NCBI RefSeq assembly: GCF_000973105.1
Contig: NC_015844.1
Span: 2,166,501-2,230,500, forward strand
Length of the DNA: 64,000 nt
Source: Zobellia galactanivorans
GTDB lineage: Bacteria > Bacteroidota > Bacteroidia > Flavobacteriales > Flavobacteriaceae
Direction: 5' to 3'
Positions within the stretch are counted from its first letter, which is position 1. Every line of letters begins with the position of its first letter. The notes beneath the pieces were generated by a model. The model made no database searches and was not told where the DNA came from. It saw nothing but the letters and a program-made list of their open reading frames with translations. Shown here in pieces: positions 45,787-53,325 of this stretch. The position numbers were made by a program, and so were the translations under genes.

Positions 45787-46521
45787 TTATAGCATATCCA
45801 GAAAGTCCGATTTTTTTTGCCTGGAAACGGGAATCTTATGGTTCGATTCGAGTATTACATAGCCATCTGTCTTTAAGAATTCTTTTATTTTAGTAAGGTT
45901 GATAATGTATGAATTGTGGATCCTGAAAAACGTATCGGCAGGAAGCAGTTCATTGACTTCTTTCAGTTTTTTGGTGAGTACGATCTTATGGCCATCGGCC
46001 AAGAAAATAGTACTGTAGTTCCCATCCGATTCGGCATACAGAATTTCGTCGCTGTCTAAAAACACCAGTTTGCCATCGGTATTAAAGGTTATTTTTTTGT
46101 GCTTGGCGTTAGAATTAAAGTTTAAGAGCAATTTCTCTAACCGCTCGGCCGTATAGTTTTTGGCGTTGTACCTTCTGATTTTGACAATGGTTTCCTTAAG
46201 ATCGTCGGTATCTATAGGTTTTAAAAGGTAATCAATAGCCTCGTTTTTCAATGCTTTAATGGCATATTGGTTATAGGCCGTAGTGATGACCACCGGAAAG
46301 TTCTTGTTGGTAAGCTTTTGGATAAATTGAAACCCGTCCATAGTCGGCATTTCAATATCCAAGAAAAGACAATCGGGAGTGTGTGTTTCAAGATAGCTCA
46401 GGGCTTCAAAAGGGTCGGTAAATGAAGCATCGACCTTAATTTCGTCACTGAAATTGGTCAATTCCCAAGATAGGCTTTGCAATGCCTTAATTTCATCATC
46501 AACAATTACGGCTTCTAACAT
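45787..46521 (-). CDS. LytTR family response regulator
   Basis: The 244-aa protein has an N-terminal receiver domain (VIVDDE acid pocket, phospho-acceptor Asp55 in LFLDIEMPTMDGF, Lys in LKPID) and a C-terminal LytTR DNA-binding domain (about 140-244, with FFRIHNSYIINLTKIKEF and IPVSRQKK). LytTR proteins bind pairs of direct repeats two helical turns apart; such a pair lies at 46724-46761. It is the first gene of the leftward two-component pair. Confidence 0.94.
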   Translation of the reverse strand: MLEAVIVDDEIKALQSLSWELTNFSDEIKVDASFTDPFEALSYLETHTPDCLFLDIEMPTMDGFQFIQKLTNKNFPVVITTAYNQYAIKALKNEAIDYLLKPIDTDDLKETIVKIRRYNAKNYTAERLEKLLLNFNSNAKHKKITFNTDGKLVFLDSDEILYAESDGNYSTIFLADGHKIVLTKKLKEVNELLPADTFFRIHNSYIINLTKIKEFLKTDGYVILESNHKIPVSRQKKSDFLDML

Positions 46522-46547
46522 AGAATTCAGCTTTAAGGTAAATTAAT

Positions 46548-46555
46548 CAAATTTA
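46548..46555 (-). promoter_or_regulatory. candidate -7 promoter element for the LytTR regulator gene
   Basis: TAAATTTG on the minus strand fits TAnnTTTG, 26 bases before the ATG. Confidence 0.4.
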
Positions 46556-46723
46556 ATGGTATACCGTGGTTTCTAAAAAAAAGATGTGCCGTTGGATGGG
46601 TTTCTCGTATAATCGGCCTAAAAAAATGTAAATATGGTTTTAAAGGTTAAAAATTGGCGCGATTATTGATTTTACCCACATAATTAGGGTTTTGTTAACA
46701 CCAAAATCCCCCTAAAAGCAGGC

Positions 46724-46761
46724 AAAGTGCTATTTATACAGAAAAAAGCACCATTTACACA
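46724..46761. promoter_or_regulatory. imperfect 17-bp direct repeats at 21-bp spacing (candidate LytTR operator)
   Basis: AAAGTGCTATTTATACA (46724-46740) and AAAGCACCATTTACACA (46745-46761) match at 13 of 17 positions, every difference being a transition, and are offset by exactly 21 bp. This geometry is that of LytTR binding sites. The rest of the 362-base gap between the regulator and the next small gene (46522-46883) is AT-rich, with nothing else I can name. Confidence 0.4.
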
Positions 46762-46883
46762 TAAGGCCTGTAAAGCTCATAAGGTCAAGGCTAATTTAGG
46801 CTTGAAATTGTGATGGATATTAATGTTTCCCCATTAAGGTTTGATGTCAAACCGCAGTAAGGTTGAACTAAATAAGAATTACA

Positions 46884-47057
46884 ATGAGAAAGTGTGTTGT
46901 TATGTTCACGGTATTGGTAGTGCTGCTAATAGTAGCAATGTATACCAATCAAGACGGGAAAAGTAATTTTGACAAGAATCGTTTAGGAAACGAACAATTT
47001 GTCGAAAACACAATGAATGAGCTTTCGGAAGAGTCAGTACTCACCTCAAAAAATTGA
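46884..47057 (+). CDS. small single-pass membrane protein, 57 aa
   Basis: ATG 46884 to TGA 47055-47057 encodes 57 residues: a basic start (MRKC), one hydrophobic helix (VVMFTVLVVLLIVAMY) and a polar acidic tail. The next gene begins 5 bases after the stop, so the two are probably cotranscribed. No family is recognised. The stretch lies just downstream of the candidate LytTR operator, so it may be a target of the adjacent two-component system. Confidence 0.6.
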   Translation: MRKCVVMFTVLVVLLIVAMYTNQDGKSNFDKNRLGNEQFVENTMNELSEESVLTSKN

Positions 47058-47062
47058 TAGAT

Positions 47063-47656
47063 ATGAACGATTTGTTTCAATTTTTTATACGAGCAGGTAA
47101 ATTTAGTTTTTGGATATTGTTTTCGTTCTTGTTCCTGTCTAGTGAAACGGTAGAAAATGGTTTTGTCAATGCCGAAAATAAAGACGGGGTTTATCCTATG
47201 ATATCCGCTATGAGCGATGTAGACGAAGCATTGGCCATTCCTATGGTATTTGAAATGAATGATATAGCTTCTAAGAATGGTCGTTTGTATACTACACTCG
47301 AGTTAATGATGAACAATGCCGATAAGCGCGAAAATGTAATGGGTATTCTAGTTTCAATGTCTTCGGCCGATACCACCAATTTGTTGAAGAAATATACGGT
47401 ACGGCCCAATGCAGAGAGTTTTCTACAAGATTTTAAGGGAGTGTTCGGTTTTGTCAATGTTGACGATTTGGGCGAAAAGCCTTTTTTTGCCTACAACGGC
47501 ACCTTTACGGTCAATGAGTATAATGGACTGTCTATGAGTGGTGATATCCATATTCAGTTTCAAAATTTTGAGGGTCAAATCATTCAGGTGAAAAGAAAAT
47601 TCACTGCCGTCAAAAAAGAGGTGGAGACCTATGAAAACATGCTTGCGAAACGCTAA
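47063..47656 (+). CDS. exported protein of unknown function, 197 aa
   Basis: From ATG 47063 the protein has a hydrophobic N-terminal segment (FSFWILFSFLFLSS) that may be a signal peptide or anchor and a mature domain with predicted alternating strands, including FAYNGTFTVNEYNG and SGDIHIQFQNFEGQIIQVKRKF. The family is unknown. It follows the 57-aa gene directly. A small hairpin AACGCTA / TAGCGTT (47649-47655 with 47670-47676) overlaps its stop codon and ends in ATTT, a weak terminator. Confidence 0.7.
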   Translation: MNDLFQFFIRAGKFSFWILFSFLFLSSETVENGFVNAENKDGVYPMISAMSDVDEALAIPMVFEMNDIASKNGRLYTTLELMMNNADKRENVMGILVSMSSADTTNLLKKYTVRPNAESFLQDFKGVFGFVNVDDLGEKPFFAYNGTFTVNEYNGLSMSGDIHIQFQNFEGQIIQVKRKFTAVKKEVETYENMLAKR

Positions 47657-48110
47657 GTTTTCTTGCATGTAGCGTTATTTGTAATATTCTACCAGTGATC
47701 AAGTTAGAATGTACAAATATGCTTGTGTATAGTGCGCGGTGTAAAGAAAATGCTTATTTTTACCATCCCCCCGATTGCTATAAGCCAAGTATGAGTACGC
47801 CTTAGGGCATAAATATAGAAGAATAGACCAAGCATAACTATATACAAAAAATCAATGGGGAACTAGCTACAATTTTATGAAACTGCCAACCAAAAAGGTA
47901 CGGTTCTAGGCGTCGTGTTAAGATAAAGAACATGAATTGTCCGTCTAATGAAACCACTTTGGGGAACACTCGTCCAACTTGTTGGAAAAGTGATTGCTCG
48001 ATTATAGGTTTCGGGGGAACTACCTGAATCAGCACCCTTTCTGGTAATAATCGATTTTGATACATTAGAGGAACCGTACGGTTTGGCGGTATCATACCTT
48101 ATTTAACTTT
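47657..48110. other. 454-base stretch without a supported gene, ending at a strong terminator
   Basis: No open frame with convincing coding character is present on either strand. A 12-bp perfect palindrome AACCGTACGGTT lies at 48072-48083 and its half GTACGGTTC recurs at 47898-47906 with an inverted GCCAA/TTGGC flank at 47885-47889 and 48083-48087. The rightward terminator at 48111 has no gene near it on that strand, so an untranslated RNA or a decayed gene may lie here. Confidence 0.4.
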
Positions 48111-48139
48111 GCCGGAAATTTATTTTTTCCGGCTTTTTT
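48111..48139 (+). terminator. Rho-independent terminator with no adjacent upstream gene
   Basis: Perfect 8-bp stem GCCGGAAA / TTTCCGGC (48111-48118 with 48126-48133), 7-base loop, then six T. It would end a rightward transcript reaching from the 47063 gene or starting in the gene-free interval. Confidence 0.75.
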
Positions 48140-48331
48140 ATGTTTATGTCTTTGCTGTAAAACGCTTGTTTTGAGCGAATTGTATTACTTTTTTCAAGAA
48201 AGGGTAAGAAGGGGTGTTTGCTATTGATACAAGAAATAGGTTCATCGGTACATAAAAATTTACCGATTGAACATGATTGATTGTGGCCTGGGTAAATTAC
48301 AATCATATTTAGCATGAAAAATGAATACTCG

Positions 48332-48344
48332 TGTTAACCTTTTT
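48332..48344 (+). promoter_or_regulatory. TGTTAACCTTTTT element upstream of the 48382 lipoprotein gene
   Basis: The 13-mer is identical to that at 34365-34377. Similarity continues loosely into the leaders (GCGGCA, then AAACAG, GTTAAAT before the ATG), which suggests common regulation. It lies 37 bases before the start codon. Confidence 0.45.
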
Positions 48345-48381
48345 GCGGCAGGGGTAACTAACCTAAACAGAACTGTTAAAT

Positions 48382-49026
48382 ATGAAAACTATGAACTATG
48401 TACTATTGACCACGATTATGCTGTTGAGCCTGTCGTGTACTCGAACAGAAGCTCCGGAAGAAGAGTTGACCGCTACCAATTTCGGATATTACCATTTTCA
48501 AGAGCCCCAATACCTGAATGGGGCAGAACTCTACAAATTGGGAACCATACAGAGCCTTACAGTGGTAAGACAGGAAATTGCGAAGTTGAAGGAAGGTATT
48601 GACCTTAACAAAGGGAGCAAGGGCGAGATTGCCAAGTTGGAAATGGCCCAAAAAAAAGAATCGGCGCTTAGTGAATATAAAACCGGGCTCGTTAGTATCG
48701 TTATGCCGAGGGGGGGCAAGTTCCCTCCAAGACCGCCAAGGGGTTGTTTTGACGACCCTCGATTAGGGTGTGTCCCGAAAATAAATATCAGCGACTTCAA
48801 TGGCATTGAAATAACCGACGGTCTAGAAGGGGTCGAGGTAATTGTGGTGGACAAAAAAAACAATGTGCTGGCTAAGGGTTCTTCTCCCCAAAAGTTGAAA
48901 GATGGCAAAACGGTCATTATGCTTAAGGGAGATTTTAATGGAGATGCTACCATGCTTATCAAAAAAACGGATATACGCAAATTTGGTCAAGAAATTGTCT
49001 TGCAGGTGCCCGTTTATAAAGAATGA
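48382..49026 (+). CDS. hypothetical lipoprotein preceding the CHAT protease
   Basis: The 214-aa product has a signal peptide and lipobox LSLSC (Cys about 19), an acidic linker, a helical Lys/Glu-rich segment and a Pro-rich stretch (FPPRPPRGCFDDPRLGC) with two Cys. The last part is beta-like (GLEGVEVIVVDKKNNVLAKG, GDFNGDATMLIKK). No family is recognised. It precedes the CHAT-domain gene by 58 bases containing a hairpin, so it may be the first gene of that transcript and a partner of the protease. Confidence 0.75.
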   Translation: MKTMNYVLLTTIMLLSLSCTRTEAPEEELTATNFGYYHFQEPQYLNGAELYKLGTIQSLTVVRQEIAKLKEGIDLNKGSKGEIAKLEMAQKKESALSEYKTGLVSIVMPRGGKFPPRPPRGCFDDPRLGCVPKINISDFNGIEITDGLEGVEVIVVDKKNNVLAKGSSPQKLKDGKTVIMLKGDFNGDATMLIKKTDIRKFGQEIVLQVPVYKE

Positions 49027-49044
49027 ATCAATTTTTAATTCAAT

Positions 49045-49080
49045 TAAAGTCCTTCCTTGTGTATCTTGTGAGGGACTTTA
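49045..49080 (+). promoter_or_regulatory. intercistronic hairpin between lipoprotein and CHAT genes
   Basis: Perfect 8-bp stem TAAAGTCC / GGACTTTA (49045-49052 with 49073-49080) with a 20-base loop ends four bases before the CHAT ATG and is followed by TTTT. It may partly terminate transcription or mask the start region of the protease gene. Confidence 0.5.
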
Positions 49081-49084
49081 TTTT

Positions 49085-51922
49085 ATGAAATATCTACACT
49101 GTATAGGGTTTTTCTTTGTTTTTATCGCCCAAGGGGTCTCCCAAGTAGATTCAATCGGGTTAGATGAGGCATTCGGTCGTGCTTTTGAAAACCATTACAC
49201 CAATAAAGACAGCGCCTATTTTTATTATGACAAGGTCATTTCTATGGCCGATGCGCAGGATAATTTAGATGTGCTGATGGGGGGACTTAGCTACTTGATC
49301 AATGCCAATAGTAATTTTTATGACCTTGAACAGTACGGAGACAATCTGGAGCGTATGGGCACACTGCTTGAAAGTGATGCCCGCCTTGATAGTTTTGCAC
49401 TAAAACAGGTATACGAGCAAAGATTGCTTTTTGACAGGGGAAATTATCACTATAAGCTTAAAGACTATGTAACGGCCCAGAATTATTTTTTAGAACTCTA
49501 TGGCCAACTGAAATCGATACCCCAAAATGAACTTACCGCCTTGGATATCGATACCTTATCCGCCATCTATAGCTTTTTAGGGCTGATACACCGGCACACG
49601 GGGAGATATGAACAGGCCGAGTTTTATTACACCCAAGATTTGAGGCTGATAGAAACGTATAGCGATAGTATTGAAGATGCCCGGTCGGTCGGTTTTAATA
49701 CTAAAAAATTATTGTCGCAGGTGTATGAAGACCAAAACAACACGACAGAGGCCAATCGATTGTTACAGGAAGCCTTGATTTTTTACAAAACCAAGGTCGA
49801 TAACCCGAGATTTAAGAATAACTTTCTGTCTACCTATATGCTCTTGGCCAAGAACTATATCAATCAAGAAGATTTTGATTCGGCCATAGCGGTTTTGAAC
49901 GAAAACAATGTCATCAGGCCCGAAGACAATCCGTTTAAAAAGGAAGTCGATATGATATATGGTGATGCCTTTTTAGGAAAAAAGGAGTTCTCAACGGCCT
50001 TGTCCTATTATCAAAAGACCTTGAAGTCGTACCAAGAGTACCGACGCAACAAACCGCACCAAGATATAGCCGAGGCGTATGGGAAGATAGCCGAACTGCA
50101 TTTACGGCGCATGGATTTTAAGCAAGGGCTGCAGGCGGTTCAAGACGCTTTTCTAAATGCCGGAAACCATATTGCCGATTCCGAAAGCAATCCTAGTCCC
50201 GATCAAACCTTTTCCAAAATCCAACTTTTGCATTTGCTCGATATAAAACTGCAGCTTTTACAAATGGCTTTGGGGAAAACCGGCGAGCTCAATTATGAAG
50301 AACAAGCTTTACGGACCAGTGACGCCATTTTGAAAACCTTTGATGCACTGAAAGGTGAATTTGACAGTAAACTGGACAAACAGTTTTTGGCCGAACGGGT
50401 CTATCCTATTTTTTACCGTATGCTAGCGATAGTGTATAGGAGTTATGAACGAAATCCTTCGTCAAAAACGATAGGGTTTGCGTTGAATATCGCGGAAAAA
50501 AACAAAGACTTTGTGTTGCTGGAAGCCCTGCGGAATGCCCAAGCGACAAAATATGGTGGCGTACCTCCACAATTGTTGAATAAAGAAGTGCAATTGAGGG
50601 CAGGCATCACCCATTTGGAAAAACAACTATTCGATGCTACGGATACCATTACCAACTATCAAGAACAATTATTCGACCTGAAACAAGAGTACTATGGTCT
50701 TTTGAAAAAACTGAGAACCGACTTTCCTAAATACTACGAGTTAAAATACGAGAGTGAACGTCTTGATCTGGCCGGCGTAAAGAAAAGGGTTTTGAAAGAT
50801 GGCTCGGCATTGGTTTCCTATACCGTTGCCGATGATTGGCTTTACGTAATCATGTTGCATGGTCAGGGTGAAAAGTTCATAAAGCTCCCATTTGACCAAG
50901 ACGACCAAAATAAAGTAAAAGAATTGTACCGATTGCTCTCCCATCCTTCCTTAACGGGTCAAGAACCTATCAAGGAACTCGGTGGCCAGCTTTTTGAAAA
51001 ACTGCTGGAGCGGCCCTTGCGGGGCTTTGATGGTGAAGAGGTCACTATAGTTCCCGATGGGGTATTGCATTACTTGCCTTTTGATCTTTTAAGTGATAAT
51101 GACGACTATGTTTTGAAAACCAAGAGTATCGGATATGCCAATTCGGTGGCTTCGCTGATGAAACTCAAGGCAAAAAGAAAAGCCGAAACGAATAGTGTAT
51201 TGGCTTTTGCGCCGAGCTTCTCCGGAGAAGGACCGGTTCAGGGTGTGCGGCAATTCGGTAGGTTACTCTATAACGATGACGAGGTTTCTAAAATTGATCG
51301 TTTTTACCATACCGAAGTGGTTTTAGACGAAAAGGCCACCTTGTCCTATTTCAAGTCGAACCTTTCGCGTTATAATATATTGCACTTGGCTACCCATGCT
51401 TCGGCGAACGATGCCTTTCCCGACTATTCGTATCTCGCATTTAGTGCAGAGGCAGATAGTGTGCAGCATAATATCCTATATATAAAAGACTTGTACAACA
51501 TCGCTTTAGATGCCGATATGGTTACCTTGAGTGCTTGTCAAACGGGTATAGGAAAACTGCAAAAAGGTCAAGGGATGCTTAGTTTGTCCAAGGGTTTTTA
51601 TTATGCCGGGGCGAAATCTTTGGTCAATACGCTTTGGAAGATAAACGACAAGAGCAGTGTAAGGCTGATGGAGGATTTTTATGAAGGCTTATCCGAAGGA
51701 AAATCAAAAACAAGGGCCTTGCGCGATGCTAAATTGAAGTATTTGGAAAGTACTGATGACGAGCTTTTAAAACACCCTTATTACTGGTCGGCCTTTGTTG
51801 TTTCGGGTGACGGATCCCCCTTGTCGGACCATTCTTTTTGGTGGTACTGGGGCGCCGCTATACTGGCCTTGGTGGTGTTCTTAATTTGGTTTTGGAAACG
51901 CCGCACACAGATAAACCTTTAA
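49085..51922 (+). CDS. periplasmic TPR-CHAT domain caspase-like protease with C-terminal membrane anchor
   Basis: From ATG 49085 the protein is 945 aa: signal peptide (MKYLHCIGFFFVFIAQGVSQ), TPR repeats through about residue 430 (for example GLIHRHTGRYEQAEFYYTQD), a coiled-coil-like stretch near 480-570, and a CHAT domain (about 640-905). The catalytic dyad is His771 in HLATHA and Cys818 in SACQTG. A TM helix (about 916-936) and a short basic tail end the protein, placing TPR and protease outside the cytosol. Start 49085 is chosen for its signal peptide; upstream codons overlap the lipoprotein gene. It converges with the anti-sigma/sigma genes (8-base gap). The substrate is unknown. Confidence 0.9.
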   Translation: MKYLHCIGFFFVFIAQGVSQVDSIGLDEAFGRAFENHYTNKDSAYFYYDKVISMADAQDNLDVLMGGLSYLINANSNFYDLEQYGDNLERMGTLLESDARLDSFALKQVYEQRLLFDRGNYHYKLKDYVTAQNYFLELYGQLKSIPQNELTALDIDTLSAIYSFLGLIHRHTGRYEQAEFYYTQDLRLIETYSDSIEDARSVGFNTKKLLSQVYEDQNNTTEANRLLQEALIFYKTKVDNPRFKNNFLSTYMLLAKNYINQEDFDSAIAVLNENNVIRPEDNPFKKEVDMIYGDAFLGKKEFSTALSYYQKTLKSYQEYRRNKPHQDIAEAYGKIAELHLRRMDFKQGLQAVQDAFLNAGNHIADSESNPSPDQTFSKIQLLHLLDIKLQLLQMALGKTGELNYEEQALRTSDAILKTFDALKGEFDSKLDKQFLAERVYPIFYRMLAIVYRSYERNPSSKTIGFALNIAEKNKDFVLLEALRNAQATKYGGVPPQLLNKEVQLRAGITHLEKQLFDATDTITNYQEQLFDLKQEYYGLLKKLRTDFPKYYELKYESERLDLAGVKKRVLKDGSALVSYTVADDWLYVIMLHGQGEKFIKLPFDQDDQNKVKELYRLLSHPSLTGQEPIKELGGQLFEKLLERPLRGFDGEEVTIVPDGVLHYLPFDLLSDNDDYVLKTKSIGYANSVASLMKLKAKRKAETNSVLAFAPSFSGEGPVQGVRQFGRLLYNDDEVSKIDRFYHTEVVLDEKATLSYFKSNLSRYNILHLATHASANDAFPDYSYLAFSAEADSVQHNILYIKDLYNIALDADMVTLSACQTGIGKLQKGQGMLSLSKGFYYAGAKSLVNTLWKINDKSSVRLMEDFYEGLSEGKSKTRALRDAKLKYLESTDDELLKHPYYWSAFVVSGDGSPLSDHSFWWYWGAAILALVVFLIWFWKRRTQINL

Positions 51923-51930
51923 AACAGGGG

Positions 51931-52659
51931 TTAATCCAATTCTTCCAATAATCGTTTGGCGGCAGCTGCCTTAAAACCGTTCTGTGAAACCAATTTTTGT
52001 AGTTGTATTTTACTTTCGTCAATACGGCCCAGTTTTAGGTCCGATAAGGCCAGGTACCAAATGGCCCGGTCTTTGAGTTCACCATCGGCCTCTATGTAGT
52101 TTTCTAAAAGTGGCACCGCTTCTTTGTGTTTTTGAAGCTGCATCAAGGTAATGGCTTCGTAGAATTGTATATAACCATCGTTGTTTTTTTCTTGAAGGGT
52201 CTTGAACAATGAAAGGGCCTCGGCATAATCTTCGTTTTCATAGGCGGTAAAAGCTCTAGTCTGTAGGTCTTCCAGTTCTGCACTTCGCTCAATGGGGTGG
52301 ACTACATTTTCATAGGCCACAAAGTTGGCATTGTAAAGTTCGTCGGTGCTGTAGTTGTGGGTATTGAAGAATACGAACCATGACCCGATACCGACCAAAA
52401 AGATGATTGAGGCGGCCACGAGCCAGGGGCGTAAAGAAATGACCTTGGCTTCTTGTTTTGGTTCAGAAGCCGACATTGCGGCGAACATCTGTTTCACGGC
52501 TTTGCGTTCTTCCTTTTTGAGCGACTCTTGCAACTCGCGCTGAAATTTAAAATCCTCGGCAAACTGTACGTCCGTTTCTAAGAGATGGTCAAAATCCTTT
52601 TTTTGACTCTCGGTGAGAGAGCCTTCAAAGTAGCCATTAATTAAAGTGTCGTTATCCAT
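51931..52659 (-). CDS. single-pass membrane TPR protein, probable anti-sigma factor
   Basis: The 242-aa protein has a cytosolic N-terminal region (1-78) with a helical segment typical of anti-sigma-like proteins (DNDTLINGYFEGSLTESQKK), one TM helix (about 80-98), and a periplasmic TPR region (about 130-235; TAYENEDYAEALSLF, ALSDLKLGRIDESKIQLQKL). Its start overlaps the ECF sigma stop by 8 bases, the usual sigma/anti-sigma arrangement. It lacks the HxxxCxxC zinc motif of ZAS anti-sigmas, so the assignment rests on topology and context. Confidence 0.75.
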   Translation of the reverse strand: MDNDTLINGYFEGSLTESQKKDFDHLLETDVQFAEDFKFQRELQESLKKEERKAVKQMFAAMSASEPKQEAKVISLRPWLVAASIIFLVGIGSWFVFFNTHNYSTDELYNANFVAYENVVHPIERSAELEDLQTRAFTAYENEDYAEALSLFKTLQEKNNDGYIQFYEAITLMQLQKHKEAVPLLENYIEADGELKDRAIWYLALSDLKLGRIDESKIQLQKLVSQNGFKAAAAKRLLEELD

Positions 52660-53206
52660 TATGCTTAAGAATTAGGTCTTTTAAAGATTTGAGGCATCGT
52701 GATTTTTGGCTTTTCACTACGTTCTTGTTTTCATAGCCTTGTACACGCATTATTTCATCTATTTTTAGGCCCTCTAAATAAAACAGTTCTAGTATTTCAC
52801 GGCATTTGTCGCCGAGTTTCTTAAAATTCTCCACTAATTTTTTTTGGTATTCATTGGGCCCTTCGTCTTCATGTACATCGTTAATGACGGTAATTTCGTT
52901 TTGGTCGAAAACGTAATCTTCGTCTGTTGTCAACTCCTTGGTATCCCTGAACTTTTTAAAGATCATAAACTTTCCTACGCTAAAAAGATAGGTCTTAAGA
53001 CTACTTTTTAACTCATCTAATTTTCCTGATAGGGCGTTCTCGTATAAAACGATTATGGCATCTTGAAAAATATCCTCCAATACAACATCATCTGAAGTAT
53101 ATCGCGAGGCGAACCTGAAAAATTCAGATTTATACCCCGTGTAAACATCTTTCAGCGCATTCCTGTCCCGTTTTTTCATTTGGGAAATAAGCTGCCGGTC
53201 TTCCAT
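52652..53206 (-). CDS. ECF-family RNA polymerase sigma factor
   Basis: The 184-aa protein has region 2 (SEFFRFASRYTSDDVVLEDIFQDAIIVLYENAL) and region 4 (CREILELFYLEGLKIDEIMRVQGYENKNVVKSQKSRC, a helix-turn-helix). This is an ECF sigma with the Bacteroidota-type spelling. Its gene overlaps the membrane TPR gene by 8 bases and is divergent from the beta-helix lipoprotein. The divergent region has an inverted element likely recognised by this sigma. Confidence 0.93.
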   Translation of the reverse strand: MEDRQLISQMKKRDRNALKDVYTGYKSEFFRFASRYTSDDVVLEDIFQDAIIVLYENALSGKLDELKSSLKTYLFSVGKFMIFKKFRDTKELTTDEDYVFDQNEITVINDVHEDEGPNEYQKKLVENFKKLGDKCREILELFYLEGLKIDEIMRVQGYENKNVVKSQKSRCLKSLKDLILKHNG

Positions 53207-53222
53207 TGGTGTTCGGTTGGTT

Positions 53223-53278
53223 AAAAAGTAAACATCCCTTAAATATAAATTTTTTTTATCGGGGATGTTGACCTTTTT
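53223..53278. promoter_or_regulatory. inverted promoter-like element between sigma and beta-helix lipoprotein genes
   Basis: GGGATGTTGACCTTTTT on the plus strand (53262-53278) and GGGATGTTTACTTTTT on the minus strand (53238-53223) are near-identical (14 of 16) and point away from each other. The plus copy contains TGTTGACCTTTTT, one base from the 13-mer before the 34426 and 48382 genes. Each arm points to one of the two divergent genes, as expected for an autoregulated sigma element or shared operator. The minus copy is only 16 bases from the sigma ATG, too close for a -35 site, so it may be a -7-like element or a binding site. Confidence 0.5.
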
Positions 53279-53325
53279 GGAATTAGGGTATAAACGGATG
53301 TATAAAACAATAAAAACATACGATT

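Noticed and set aside
47838-48095. An 85-codon leftward open frame in the gene-free interval
   Set aside because: No start context, no recognised domain, isolated on its strand and overlapping the palindrome repeats; it could be a decayed gene but I cannot support it as coding.
47728-48095. Possible group II intron or MITE remnant (GTGCG near 47731, GTACGGTTC segments)
   Set aside because: The GTACGGTTC similarity comes from a 12-bp palindrome; no domain V hairpin of proper size, no reverse transcriptase and no clear target duplication were found.
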